DNA of 11,500 bases. It comes from RGIG8597 sp050872545. GTDB taxonomy: Bacteria; Spirochaetota; GWE2-31-10. The stretch lies in the NCBI GenBank assembly GCA_050872545.1, contig JBNMHA010000072.1:1-11500 (forward strand), read 5' to 3'. A program made the position numbers and the translations under genes. Positions 1 to 5,871 of this stretch are shown piece by piece (positions within the stretch are counted from its first letter, which is position 1; every line of letters starts with the position of its first letter). The notes under the pieces are model-generated. The model worked only from the letters and a program-made list of their open reading frames with translations, searched no databases and was not told the DNA's origin.

Positions 1-2
1 AT

Positions 3-365
3 GCAAAGGCGTTTGATAAAATTAACGATGCGCCCGAAATAAAAGCATTTTTGGAATATCTGTGTAAAAATCAGGTGACTACAGATTTTACTGCGTTGCT
101 TGACGCTGCGGTGACTAGGAATAAAGGCAATCAACAAGGGAGGAAAGAATATATGACATTAGCATATAATATGGCAGTAGCTGTTGACGAAGCTCGTAAT
201 GAGGGAATTGCAATCGGTGAAGAACGTGGCATTTCACTTGGTATTACTCAAGGAGAACATAAGAAAGCTATTGAAACTGCGAAAAGCATGAAGTCTGAAA
301 ATATGCCGGTTGCCATGATTGCGCATTTTACCGGCTTATCACCAGAAGAAATAGAAAAGCTTTAA
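3..365 (+). CDS. Rpn-family PD-(D/E)XK nuclease / putative transposase, C-terminal part (5' truncated by window edge)
   Basis: The frame is open from base 3, so the gene begins upstream of the window; the internal TTG at 51 is not a convincing start. The visible 120 residues match the tail of Rpn (recombination-promoting nuclease, PDDEXK_2) proteins. There is a segment like DAPEIKAFLEYL, a helix with NMAVAVDEARNEG, a glycine-spaced GIAIGEERGISLGITQGE stretch, and a final helix-turn-helix-like end (MPVAMIAHFTGLSPEEIEKL). The catalytic PD-(D/E)XK core lies upstream and cannot be checked, so whether the gene is intact is unknown. Family members act as DNA nucleases linked to RecA-independent recombination and occur in many copies in treponemes. 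It is followed at once by a repeat-rich non-coding stretch, a common setting for such genes. The family call is firm; activity is inferred. Confidence 0.8.
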   Translation, partial: AKAFDKINDAPEIKAFLEYLCKNQVTTDFTALLDAAVTRNKGNQQGRKEYMTLAYNMAVAVDEARNEGIAIGEERGISLGITQGEHKKAIETAKSMKSENMPVAMIAHFTGLSPEEIEKL

Positions 366-378
366 GAACATTGCGCAG

Positions 379-402
379 ATTCCTGTGTCGTGGAACAGGA
401 AT
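379..402. repeat. Perfect 8-bp hairpin just after the nuclease gene
   Basis: ATTCCTGT (379-386) pairs with ACAGGAAT (395-402) across an 8-base loop. No T-tract follows, so it is a poor intrinsic terminator. Its right arm runs into the GGAATGACA motif that recurs through 398-572, so it looks like one end of the dispersed repeat family in this gap. Confidence 0.6.
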
Positions 403-417
403 GACAATAAAGCGGAC

Positions 418-519
418 TGTCATTATCCGGCTTGACCTGCGACGTTTGCGAAGCAAACTCGGTTGATAATCTCTTGTAAAGCAATTGAATAGATCTCCGG
501 GTCAAGCACGAGAATGACA
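418..519. repeat. Imperfect inverted-repeat element of the TGTCATT...AATGACA type
   Basis: The left arm 418-437 (TGTCATTATCCGGCTTGACC) and right arm 500-519 (GGTCAAGCACGAGAATGACA) are complementary at 17 of 20 positions. Inside lies a perfect 6-bp hairpin (GTTTGC 444-449, GCAAAC 453-458, loop GAA). Further GGAATGACA copies are at 398-406, 538-546 and 564-572, and an opposite-strand copy (TGTCATTCTCCC) is at 629-640. The whole 366-707 gap has no credible gene; it is a mosaic of these units. Dispersed repeats with CCGGCTTGACC / GGTCAAGC cores are common in several bacterial genomes. That this one is dispersed here is inferred, since only one window is visible. Confidence 0.65.
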
Positions 520-707
520 TAAGACTAAAAGCTGTCGGGAATGACATGGGGAAAAGAAGCAAGGGAATGACAAAGCGCGCAATTTTGGATGATGTAAAGA
601 CACAAACTTCATTTCCAAATTAGCAATGTGTCATTCTCCCAACTGAAAACTCACACATGGAACAGACCTAAATCCCAAACAAGATACAAGTCCGGTACTG
701 CGCTGCG

Positions 708-2468
708 TTATAGTTCTATTTTCGTGCTTGAAAGTTCCTTTAAAAGATTTTCAACAGCCTTCTGCATGGCACGAGAAGTGTCTGTTCCGCCGCCTTTTAC
801 CTGCGGAAGCGAAAAGGAAAATATTTCACTGCCGTCTTTAGCTTTGCCTTCTCCGGACAATGAAATTCTAACAAAATACTGTCCGGAGTAATCTGATACC
901 GACGTTTCCGAATCAATATAAAATTCTGCTGTGTAATCTGCACCATTTTCTGTAACCACAGCATTCAATTCATTTTCCAAAAGCTGTTTAATTCCTGTAG
1001 TAATTTGCTTTTTAACAGAAACTTTTTGTTTCAAATCATCGGAAAGTTCCAGCCGAACAGCGAATGTAGGGCAGACAATTTCTAAGCGGACAGAAAACTC
1101 CGGTAGTGCAAAAGACGAAAGCTGCGAAATTAAAAAGCTGTTTTCCTCACCATCATTTAAAAATGCTACCAAATCAGGACTTACAGTAAAACTTTGAACG
1201 CTCGCATTACCGAGAAGTTCTATTGAATACGAAATATTTCCGCTGTCATCAGTTGAATTTTGTCCTTTTACTTTCAGCATATTATCCTTATGTACAATTT
1301 TTATCGGAAATGACTTAATCGGACTGTCGACATTACGATAAAAAACTCTCAATGACGCTATCTTTGCATTTTTATCAAGCGATGAACTTTTGCCGGGCAG
1401 CAAAACAGGCTCAATTTTTATATTGCCGATGTAATTTTGAATCTCTGTAAAAAGGTCAGTCTGCAATGCAACATTTTTTCCGCCAATCTGTACCGTCAAA
1501 TCATCATTTATGTACAAAAGAATTTCTCTGTATGCCGTAAGCAGATATTTCAGCCGCAAAGCTGCGTCATTTGCCGCCTGCGCTTCCCGATAAAAATTGA
1601 CAGCCTTATTCACAGCCGCCTGTTTTTTCTGATTCTGCCTAGCGCGGTACTGCTCAATGCTTAACCGATAATAAACCGAGTAAACATTCTGTGGCGACTT
1701 ATATGCACCGATAAACTCCAAATCATCAAGTTCATTCATCAATGAAAGTTCGATTACTTCCGAAAATGCCTCTTTTGATTTCCCATTTATGTCTTCAAGT
1801 CGGCTTGTATTCTCACTTTTAATTTTCACGTTAATTTGAGAAGCAATCATCGATATTGCCTGACTCTGCGCCTCCTGCAAAGTGGAACCTTCGCCGATTC
1901 CCGTATAAAAACCGTCCTCAGCCGGAAATTTCACAAGCCAAGCCGGTTTGCTTTCGGAAACAGCGACTTCTGCCGGTCGTTCATGCGATCGAATATCCGT
2001 CACAACGCCTTTTTCTTTTACCGGAGCAACCGGCGATGTATTAATTCGTGCTGCTGCCTTGTTCATATTTTTCCCACTGAAATTTTGCAAGTCATTCAAA
2101 TCAATCGAAACAAGCACATAAAAATTTCCTTTGTCCTGAAAAACGTCTTCAATCTTTGATTGCTTCATTACAGCGGATGACACCTGAATCGACATCGCTT
2201 TCACCATATCGCTGTCGTATTTACCGTCAACTGTTCCGGTAACTTCACGTTCGACAGCTTCGATACTGTTAAGAATACGCACAGCAACAACGCGCGATAG
2301 TTCCGCTCTTGCAAGATTTGCTGCTGCATTGCGCCGTTTGGCGATACCTGACGCATAAATTTTTTGCTGCGAAACCGGCGGATTTTTCAGCCATTCGGGA
2401 TAATTTGCAGCCCAATTTTGAACGGCAGACGCAAAAATCATTAAAAATACAAAAAATTGTTTCTTCAT
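708..2468 (-). CDS. Exported protein with two LPP20-type domains (586 aa)
   Basis: The start is ATG at 2468, eight bases after GGAGG (2477-2481); the longer frame would begin at a TTG lying on the Shine-Dalgarno itself. Residues 1-21 form a signal peptide without a lipobox cysteine, so it is probably cleaved by signal peptidase I near Ala21 and acts in the periplasm or on the outer membrane. Two LPP20-like units are visible, each P-x-W-L followed by an alanine-rich helix and a strand: residues 24-125 (PEWLKNPP ... GIAKRRNAAANLARAEL) and 175-270 (PAWLVKFP ... GIGEGSTLQEAQSQA). A helical stretch (280-325) follows, then a beta-rich region (365-470) and a final alpha/beta domain (475-580). Function is unknown. 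The tandem LPP20 plus C-terminal domain recalls the modular FlgT of Vibrio, but this is only an architectural analogy. It diverges from the CsgG-like gene across a poly-T promoter region. No terminator is evident downstream. Confidence 0.8.
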   Translation of the reverse strand: MKKQFFVFLMIFASAVQNWAANYPEWLKNPPVSQQKIYASGIAKRRNAAANLARAELSRVVAVRILNSIEAVEREVTGTVDGKYDSDMVKAMSIQVSSAVMKQSKIEDVFQDKGNFYVLVSIDLNDLQNFSGKNMNKAAARINTSPVAPVKEKGVVTDIRSHERPAEVAVSESKPAWLVKFPAEDGFYTGIGEGSTLQEAQSQAISMIASQINVKIKSENTSRLEDINGKSKEAFSEVIELSLMNELDDLEFIGAYKSPQNVYSVYYRLSIEQYRARQNQKKQAAVNKAVNFYREAQAANDAALRLKYLLTAYREILLYINDDLTVQIGGKNVALQTDLFTEIQNYIGNIKIEPVLLPGKSSSLDKNAKIASLRVFYRNVDSPIKSFPIKIVHKDNMLKVKGQNSTDDSGNISYSIELLGNASVQSFTVSPDLVAFLNDGEENSFLISQLSSFALPEFSVRLEIVCPTFAVRLELSDDLKQKVSVKKQITTGIKQLLENELNAVVTENGADYTAEFYIDSETSVSDYSGQYFVRISLSGEGKAKDGSEIFSFSLPQVKGGGTDTSRAMQKAVENLLKELSSTKIEL

Positions 2469-2492
2469 AACGAGAACCTCCAAAATACTTCT

Positions 2493-2534
2493 ACTATAGA
2501 ATTGACAGTTTTTTTTTTTTTTTTACAACATAAT
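2493..2534. promoter_or_regulatory. Divergent promoter region with a 16-T homopolymer
   Basis: On the plus strand a perfect TTGACA (2502-2507) is followed by G and a run of 16 T (2509-2524). Possible -10 boxes are TACAAC (2524-2529, 16-bp spacer) and the better CATAAT (2529-2534, 21-bp spacer). On the minus strand a TATAGT -10 (2493-2498) lies next to it, and its -35 position falls inside the A/T run. A change in tract length would alter promoter spacing, most clearly on the plus strand. The motifs are seen directly; promoter use and slippage are inferred. Confidence 0.6.
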
Positions 2535-2562
2535 TAACTTTTACACAAGGAGAAACTTCAGA

Positions 2563-3558
2563 ATGAAGAACAAATTAATTGTATTAATTTTCATGTTCGT
2601 TGGCGTAATTTTCAGCATTTCAGCCAATGAAATCACAACACAAGGAAAACGTGTTGCAATCCTGCCGTTTACCGCAAAGGGCAATTTTGATGCTTTATAT
2701 GCGGAAGTGGCTCAAGACAATTTCACTACGGAGCTGATAAAAGGCGATATGTATAAAGTTGTAGAACGTTCACAACTTGATAAAGCGATGAAAGAATTGA
2801 AATTTCAAAGCGGAAGCGACTTCGATGAATCAAGTGCGGTAGAAGTCGGTAAACTCGCCGGTGCGGAAATCGTTGTAATCGGTATAATTACCGCATTAAA
2901 CAATCAAATTATAATAAATATCCGCGGTATCAACGTAAAAACCGGGATTGCAGAATTCGCAGAAAAAGATTCTACCAAAACACAGGAAGGATTGTTGACA
3001 TCGGTAGAAAGAATTGCAAAAAAACTTTCATTATCAGGTACTCAGGCACCTTCTGGAAGTCAGAATTCTACAAAAAAGACATCAAATGTAGATTTTTCGA
3101 TGAATTCCAGTAATTCTAAATTAACAGAATCTCAGGAAAAATTTGTAGTAAAGTTTTTTAACCTAAAATTGGGAATTGATCCCTACAATATGAGTCCAGA
3201 AGAAATAAGAATTGTATATAAAAAACACAAAGCGGCACTTGGAGCCGGAGTAGCATTAGCAGTAACTGGAGGAACATCTTTCATATTTGGTACAATCTTT
3301 CTGTTAATGCTAAGTTCTGTTTTTGATACAGTTACCCAAGTGGCTTTCGGTGTTCTTGGAGGAATATTTCTTCCTGCTGGTGTCATTATGGGATGCTGTA
3401 GTATTGCTCCGTTTGTTCGTGCATCAAAAATAAGTAAAACTTATAAGGCTATTCACGGCGAAACTATATCAAAAAGCTACTTTAAAACTTTCAATAAAAC
3501 CACATCAGTCAATTATGAAAATAAAAGCTTTGAAATAGCATTAGGCTACAGTTTTTAA
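2563..3558 (+). CDS. CsgG/LpoB-like exported protein with C-terminal membrane hairpin (331 aa)
   Basis: ATG at 2563 follows AAGGAGA (2547-2553) by nine bases. A signal peptide (residues 1-21, ending SISA-N) has no cysteine, so the protein is probably not a lipoprotein, unlike CsgG. Residues 29-155 carry the CsgG-like signature: KRVAILPF (29-36), YKVVERSQLDKAMKEL (64-79), and GKLAGAEIVVIGII (96-109). This fold occurs in outer-membrane secretion channels (CsgG), PBP activators (LpoB) and FlgO. A Ser/Asn/Thr-rich linker (160-190) leads to two hydrophobic segments (about 225-252 and 256-283), unusual for the family. The last nine residues, FEIALGYSF, alternate hydrophobic residues and end in Phe, as outer-membrane beta-signals do. 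A second LPP20 gene lies downstream on the same strand, probably co-expressed. No specific function can be assigned. Confidence 0.8.
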   Translation: MKNKLIVLIFMFVGVIFSISANEITTQGKRVAILPFTAKGNFDALYAEVAQDNFTTELIKGDMYKVVERSQLDKAMKELKFQSGSDFDESSAVEVGKLAGAEIVVIGIITALNNQIIINIRGINVKTGIAEFAEKDSTKTQEGLLTSVERIAKKLSLSGTQAPSGSQNSTKKTSNVDFSMNSSNSKLTESQEKFVVKFFNLKLGIDPYNMSPEEIRIVYKKHKAALGAGVALAVTGGTSFIFGTIFLLMLSSVFDTVTQVAFGVLGGIFLPAGVIMGCCSIAPFVRASKISKTYKAIHGETISKSYFKTFNKTTSVNYENKSFEIALGYSF

Positions 3559-3572
3559 TTTTGTTTATTACC

Positions 3573-3603
3573 GGAGCTGTTATGTAAGTGCAGTGACAGC
3601 TCC
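3573..3603 (+). repeat. Perfect 8-bp inverted repeat between the CsgG-like and LPP20 genes
   Basis: GGAGCTGT (3573-3580) pairs with ACAGCTCC (3596-3603) over a 15-base loop. No T-tract follows, so it is more likely an mRNA-stabilising or processing hairpin, or a weak attenuator, than a full terminator. Confidence 0.5.
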
Positions 3604-3648
3604 AAATCCCCCTATATTACGAATAAAATATTTTAAAAGGAGTTAAAT

Positions 3649-4260
3649 ATGAAGAGATTTTCAATGATTTTGGCTGCGGCGGTTTTAACATTAGCTTTAT
3701 GCAGCTGCGGTGGTTCGGCACAAATAAAGGAAAGAAAAAAGAAAGCTGATGTTCCTGTTTGGTACAGTATTCCACCGCAAGATGAAACAGGCGTTTATGC
3801 CGTCGCAATGGCAACAAAACAAAGTATGCAATTGGCAATGGATATTGCAAAAAACCGAGCACGCAATGAACTGTCAAGCGTAATTTCCGTAACAGTTGCC
3901 AATTTGATTAAAGACCACCTGAAAGAAGCAGGCGCAAGCAACGCTTCTGTAGCAACAGAATTATCTGCAAGTGTATCAAAATCTTTAACTGCCAATACAC
4001 TTTCAGGTTCTACGCTTGTACAGCAGGAAATCTACGAATTGGATCAGGACGGCGACGGCAATACAGACGCTTACGAAGTTTATGTTTTGATGAAAATTTC
4101 AGACTTGGGAAAGAGAATCAGCGACGCAATGAAAGAAAACAGAGCCGCTTTTGCTGAAATGGAAGCAGAAAAAGCTTTTGAAGAACTGGAAACTGAACTT
4201 GCAAAATTGAAATGGACAGATCCTGAATTCAAAGCTGCACCTCGTGATTACACAGATTAA
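3649..4260 (+). CDS. LPP20-family lipoprotein (203 aa)
   Basis: ATG at 3649 follows AAGGAG (3637-3642) by six bases. The signal peptide ends in LTLALCSCGG, so lipidation is likely at Cys20 (L-C-S-C) or possibly Cys18; both fit relaxed spirochaete lipoboxes. The LPP20 domain spans about residues 34-155 (VPVWYSIPP 35-43, then the alanine-rich helix around AMDIAKNRARNEL). Residues 132-143 (DQDGDGNTDAYE) match a canonical EF-hand calcium loop at positions 1, 3, 5, 6, 9 and 12, between two LPP20 strands. The C-terminus (160-188) is a charged helix rich in Ala and Glu. LPP20 proteins are outer-membrane or periplasmic lipoproteins; Vibrio FlgP belongs to the family. It lies 90 bases after the CsgG-like gene and is followed by a terminator at 4301-4350. 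Confidence 0.82.
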   Translation: MKRFSMILAAAVLTLALCSCGGSAQIKERKKKADVPVWYSIPPQDETGVYAVAMATKQSMQLAMDIAKNRARNELSSVISVTVANLIKDHLKEAGASNASVATELSASVSKSLTANTLSGSTLVQQEIYELDQDGDGNTDAYEVYVLMKISDLGKRISDAMKENRAAFAEMEAEKAFEELETELAKLKWTDPEFKAAPRDYTD

Positions 4261-4280
4261 TTTCAGATGCATTTATTGTT

Positions 4281-4350
4281 AAAAGTGTACCTCACTTTTG
4301 AAGTGTACCTCGAAAGTTGGAGACAATTTTTTAGAGGTACACTTTTTTTT
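4281..4350 (+). terminator. Rho-independent terminator with a duplicated 5' arm
   Basis: AAGTGTACCTC (4301-4311) pairs with GAGGTACACTT (4334-4344), giving an 11-bp stem that runs into eight T (4343-4350). A second copy of the 5' arm sits upstream (4281-4293) and matches the 3' arm over 13 bp. That upstream copy can also fold locally with CACTTTT (4293-4299). It ends the LPP20 lipoprotein transcript. The rest of the gap up to the next gene holds an ATTGCC/GGCAAT inverted repeat (4369-4394), a 12-base near-repeat (4396-4407 and 4441-4452) and the promoter listed next. Confidence 0.8.
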
Positions 4351-4416
4351 GTTATAAGGCAGTATGTCATTGCCAAGTGCAAGCTTTGGGCAATCAAATT
4401 ATTCGCCTGCGCAAAG

Positions 4417-4445
4417 TTGTATTTTTAAACTGTCAGTGTTAAAAT
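4417..4445 (+). promoter_or_regulatory. Candidate sigma-70 promoter for the HD / PF06541 operon
   Basis: TTGTAT (4417-4422), a 17-bp spacer and TAAAAT (4440-4445) lie after the preceding terminator and about 35 bases before the HD gene start. Spacing is ideal and matches to consensus are 4/6 and 5/6. Confidence 0.45.
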
Positions 4446-4482
4446 ATTCGCCAATTTACAAACAAAAAGGATGTTGAATTCA

Positions 4483-4974
4483 ATGTTTGATTGCTCGAAA
4501 AAGAAAACACAAAAAATTGTCGAATATTACGGAAAAGATATTTTAGCTTCACCCGGAATGCAGTCCGAAAAAAAATTTATCCAACATGGCGTATTCAGTG
4601 TATACGATCATTCTGTCAAAGTTGCGCGAGTTTGTGTTGGAATCGCAAATTTCTTTCATCTGAAAACAGATAACCGTGCATTGGTAAGAGGTGCGCTGCT
4701 GCATGATTATTTTTTGTACGACTGGCATTTAACATCGCCGGAAAACGGTCTGCATGGCTTTACTCATGCCGCATGTGCACTTGAAAATGCCAAAAAAGAT
4801 TTTGTACTCAGCAAAAAGGAAGAAAACATGATATTAGCACACATGTTTCCCTTGAATCTCACATTACCAAAATCACGAGAGAGCGTTATTCTTTGTATAT
4901 CCGACAAAATTTGTGCTACATATGAAACTCTGCATGGTTTTTATAAAAAAATATTCAGTAAACGGAGGAAATGA
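4483..4974 (+). CDS. HD-domain metal-dependent phosphohydrolase (163 aa)
   Basis: This is a small stand-alone HD hydrolase. Visible metal-ligand candidates are His43 (YDHS), His74-Asp75 (ALLHDYF), His91/His95 (HGFTH), His120 (ILAHMFPL) and Asp141 (ISDK), the usual order for the superfamily. No substrate can be named; relatives hydrolyse nucleotides or other phosphoesters. An ATG also lies at 4471, but the only Shine-Dalgarno (AAAAAGG, 4464-4470) abuts it with no spacer. The ATG at 4483 is 11 bases past AAGGA and is preferred; 4471 would add four residues. The stop codon overlaps or nearly touches the next gene, so the two are translated together. This HD gene next to a PF06541 membrane protein is a pairing I recall from Firmicutes and treponemes, which suggests a joint role. 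Confidence 0.82.
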   Translation: MFDCSKKKTQKIVEYYGKDILASPGMQSEKKFIQHGVFSVYDHSVKVARVCVGIANFFHLKTDNRALVRGALLHDYFLYDWHLTSPENGLHGFTHAACALENAKKDFVLSKKEENMILAHMFPLNLTLPKSRESVILCISDKICATYETLHGFYKKIFSKRRK

Positions 4975-4976
4975 GA

Positions 4977-5726
4977 TTGGGTATAGAGATTATCGAGAAA
5001 TATTTTTTATGGCTTGTATTTTACAGCGTTGTCGGTTGGATTTACGAGACTATACTCTGTTCTGTTCAGGAACGGCACTTTGTTAATAGGGGATTTTTGA
5101 ATGGTCCGTATTGTCCGATATACGGATTCGGAGCTTTGCTTGATATTTTGATTCTTGGCAAAATAAGCAATCCGGTTTATTTGTTTCTTCTTGGTGCAAT
5201 TCTTACATGCACACTGGAATATCTTACATCTTATTTTATGGAAAAACTGTTTAATGCAAGATGGTGGGACTACAGTGAATGGAAATTTAATATAGGCGGA
5301 AGGGTTTGCTTAGCCGGCGGCATTGTCTTTGGGTTATTTTCTGTACTGCTGATAAAAATAATTCATCCGGTTATTTGCAAATATACAAATTTTTTGCCGC
5401 CGCTGGTTCTTCATATTGCCTCAGCGACAATTTTTATCGCATTTATTATAGATGCTTATATTACCATCAAAGAATTTGCAGGCTTTGACAAAAAATTAAA
5501 AGAAGCCGCTGCAATAATAAAAGAAAGCAAAAATCGAATTGCCGATAAAATACACAGCCTTGAAGCATCTCCGCCGATTAGCAATGTTTACGAAAATGTT
5601 TTTCTTATGTTAAATAAACAGCAGCAGAGAATGCTTGAAGCGTTTCCAAGACTAAAATCCCAAAATTACAACAGCATAATCAAAGAAATTCGCAAGCTTA
5701 TATCTCGCAGACATAATAAACAGTAA
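4977..5726 (+). CDS. PF06541-type ('putative ABC transporter permease', CmpB) membrane protein (249 aa)
   Basis: About five membrane segments are visible (residues roughly 8-28, 45-62, 68-88, 110-130, 140-165), followed by a charged cytosolic helical tail (170-249). Family hallmarks are GWIYETIL (20-27), NRGFLNGPYCPIYGFGAL (37-54), WWDYSEWKFNIGGRVCL (96-112) and a proline after the next hydrophobic segment. Despite the family name, no ATPase gene is nearby, so transport is unproven. Start choice: GGAGG (4964-4968) lies only two bases before the ATG at 4971 but eight bases before a TTG at 4977. The TTG is therefore preferred; the ATG would overlap the upstream stop as ATGA and add two residues. 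The operon with the HD hydrolase suggests the membrane protein may recruit it or share its signal. Identity is firm, function open. Confidence 0.8.
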   Translation: MGIEIIEKYFLWLVFYSVVGWIYETILCSVQERHFVNRGFLNGPYCPIYGFGALLDILILGKISNPVYLFLLGAILTCTLEYLTSYFMEKLFNARWWDYSEWKFNIGGRVCLAGGIVFGLFSVLLIKIIHPVICKYTNFLPPLVLHIASATIFIAFIIDAYITIKEFAGFDKKLKEAAAIIKESKNRIADKIHSLEASPPISNVYENVFLMLNKQQQRMLEAFPRLKSQNYNSIIKEIRKLISRRHNKQ

Positions 5727-5770
5727 CAAAAATTGCAGTGCAAAACAGATTTGTATTAAAAATTTTGCAA

Positions 5771-5802
5771 TGTTATTACCCGGTCGAAGCTGGCTAATAA
5801 CA
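5771..5802. repeat. 8-bp inverted repeat upstream of the shared terminator
   Basis: TGTTATTA (5771-5778) pairs with TAATAACA (5795-5802) around a 16-base interior containing a weak CC/GG pairing. No T-tract follows. It may be a degenerate repeat or an auxiliary 3' hairpin of the membrane-protein transcript. Confidence 0.4.
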
Positions 5803-5810
5803 TAAAATAA

Positions 5811-5851
5811 AAGCTGCCTGAAAATGATATTACAATCTTTTCAGGCAGCTT
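5811..5851. terminator. Bidirectional rho-independent terminator between convergent genes
   Basis: AAGCTGCCTGAAAA (5811-5824) and TTTTCAGGCAGCTT (5838-5851) form a perfect 14-bp stem with a 13-base loop. T-rich flanks occur on both strands (TTATTATTATT on plus; TTATTTTATG on minus). It serves the PF06541 gene from the left and pfkA from the right. Confidence 0.85.
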
Positions 5852-5871
5852 ATTATTATTCAAATTCGATG

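Noticed and set aside
366..640. Short repeats after the nuclease gene as a CRISPR array
   Set aside because: The units are about 9 bases, unevenly spaced, in both orientations and without uniform spacers or cas genes.
628..891. Plus-strand open frame of 87 residues overlapping the 3' end of the double-LPP20 gene
   Set aside because: It is mostly antisense to the real gene, starts in the repeat region and has no ribosome site.
1437..2159. Plus-strand open frames of 62-107 residues inside the double-LPP20 gene
   Set aside because: They lie antisense to a clear protein-coding gene with signal peptide and domains, have no Shine-Dalgarno, and their translations resemble no protein.
2509..2524. 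T16 run as a transcription terminator
   Set aside because: No GC-rich hairpin precedes it on the plus strand; it sits between divergent starts and next to promoter motifs. A sequencing length error in the run cannot be excluded.
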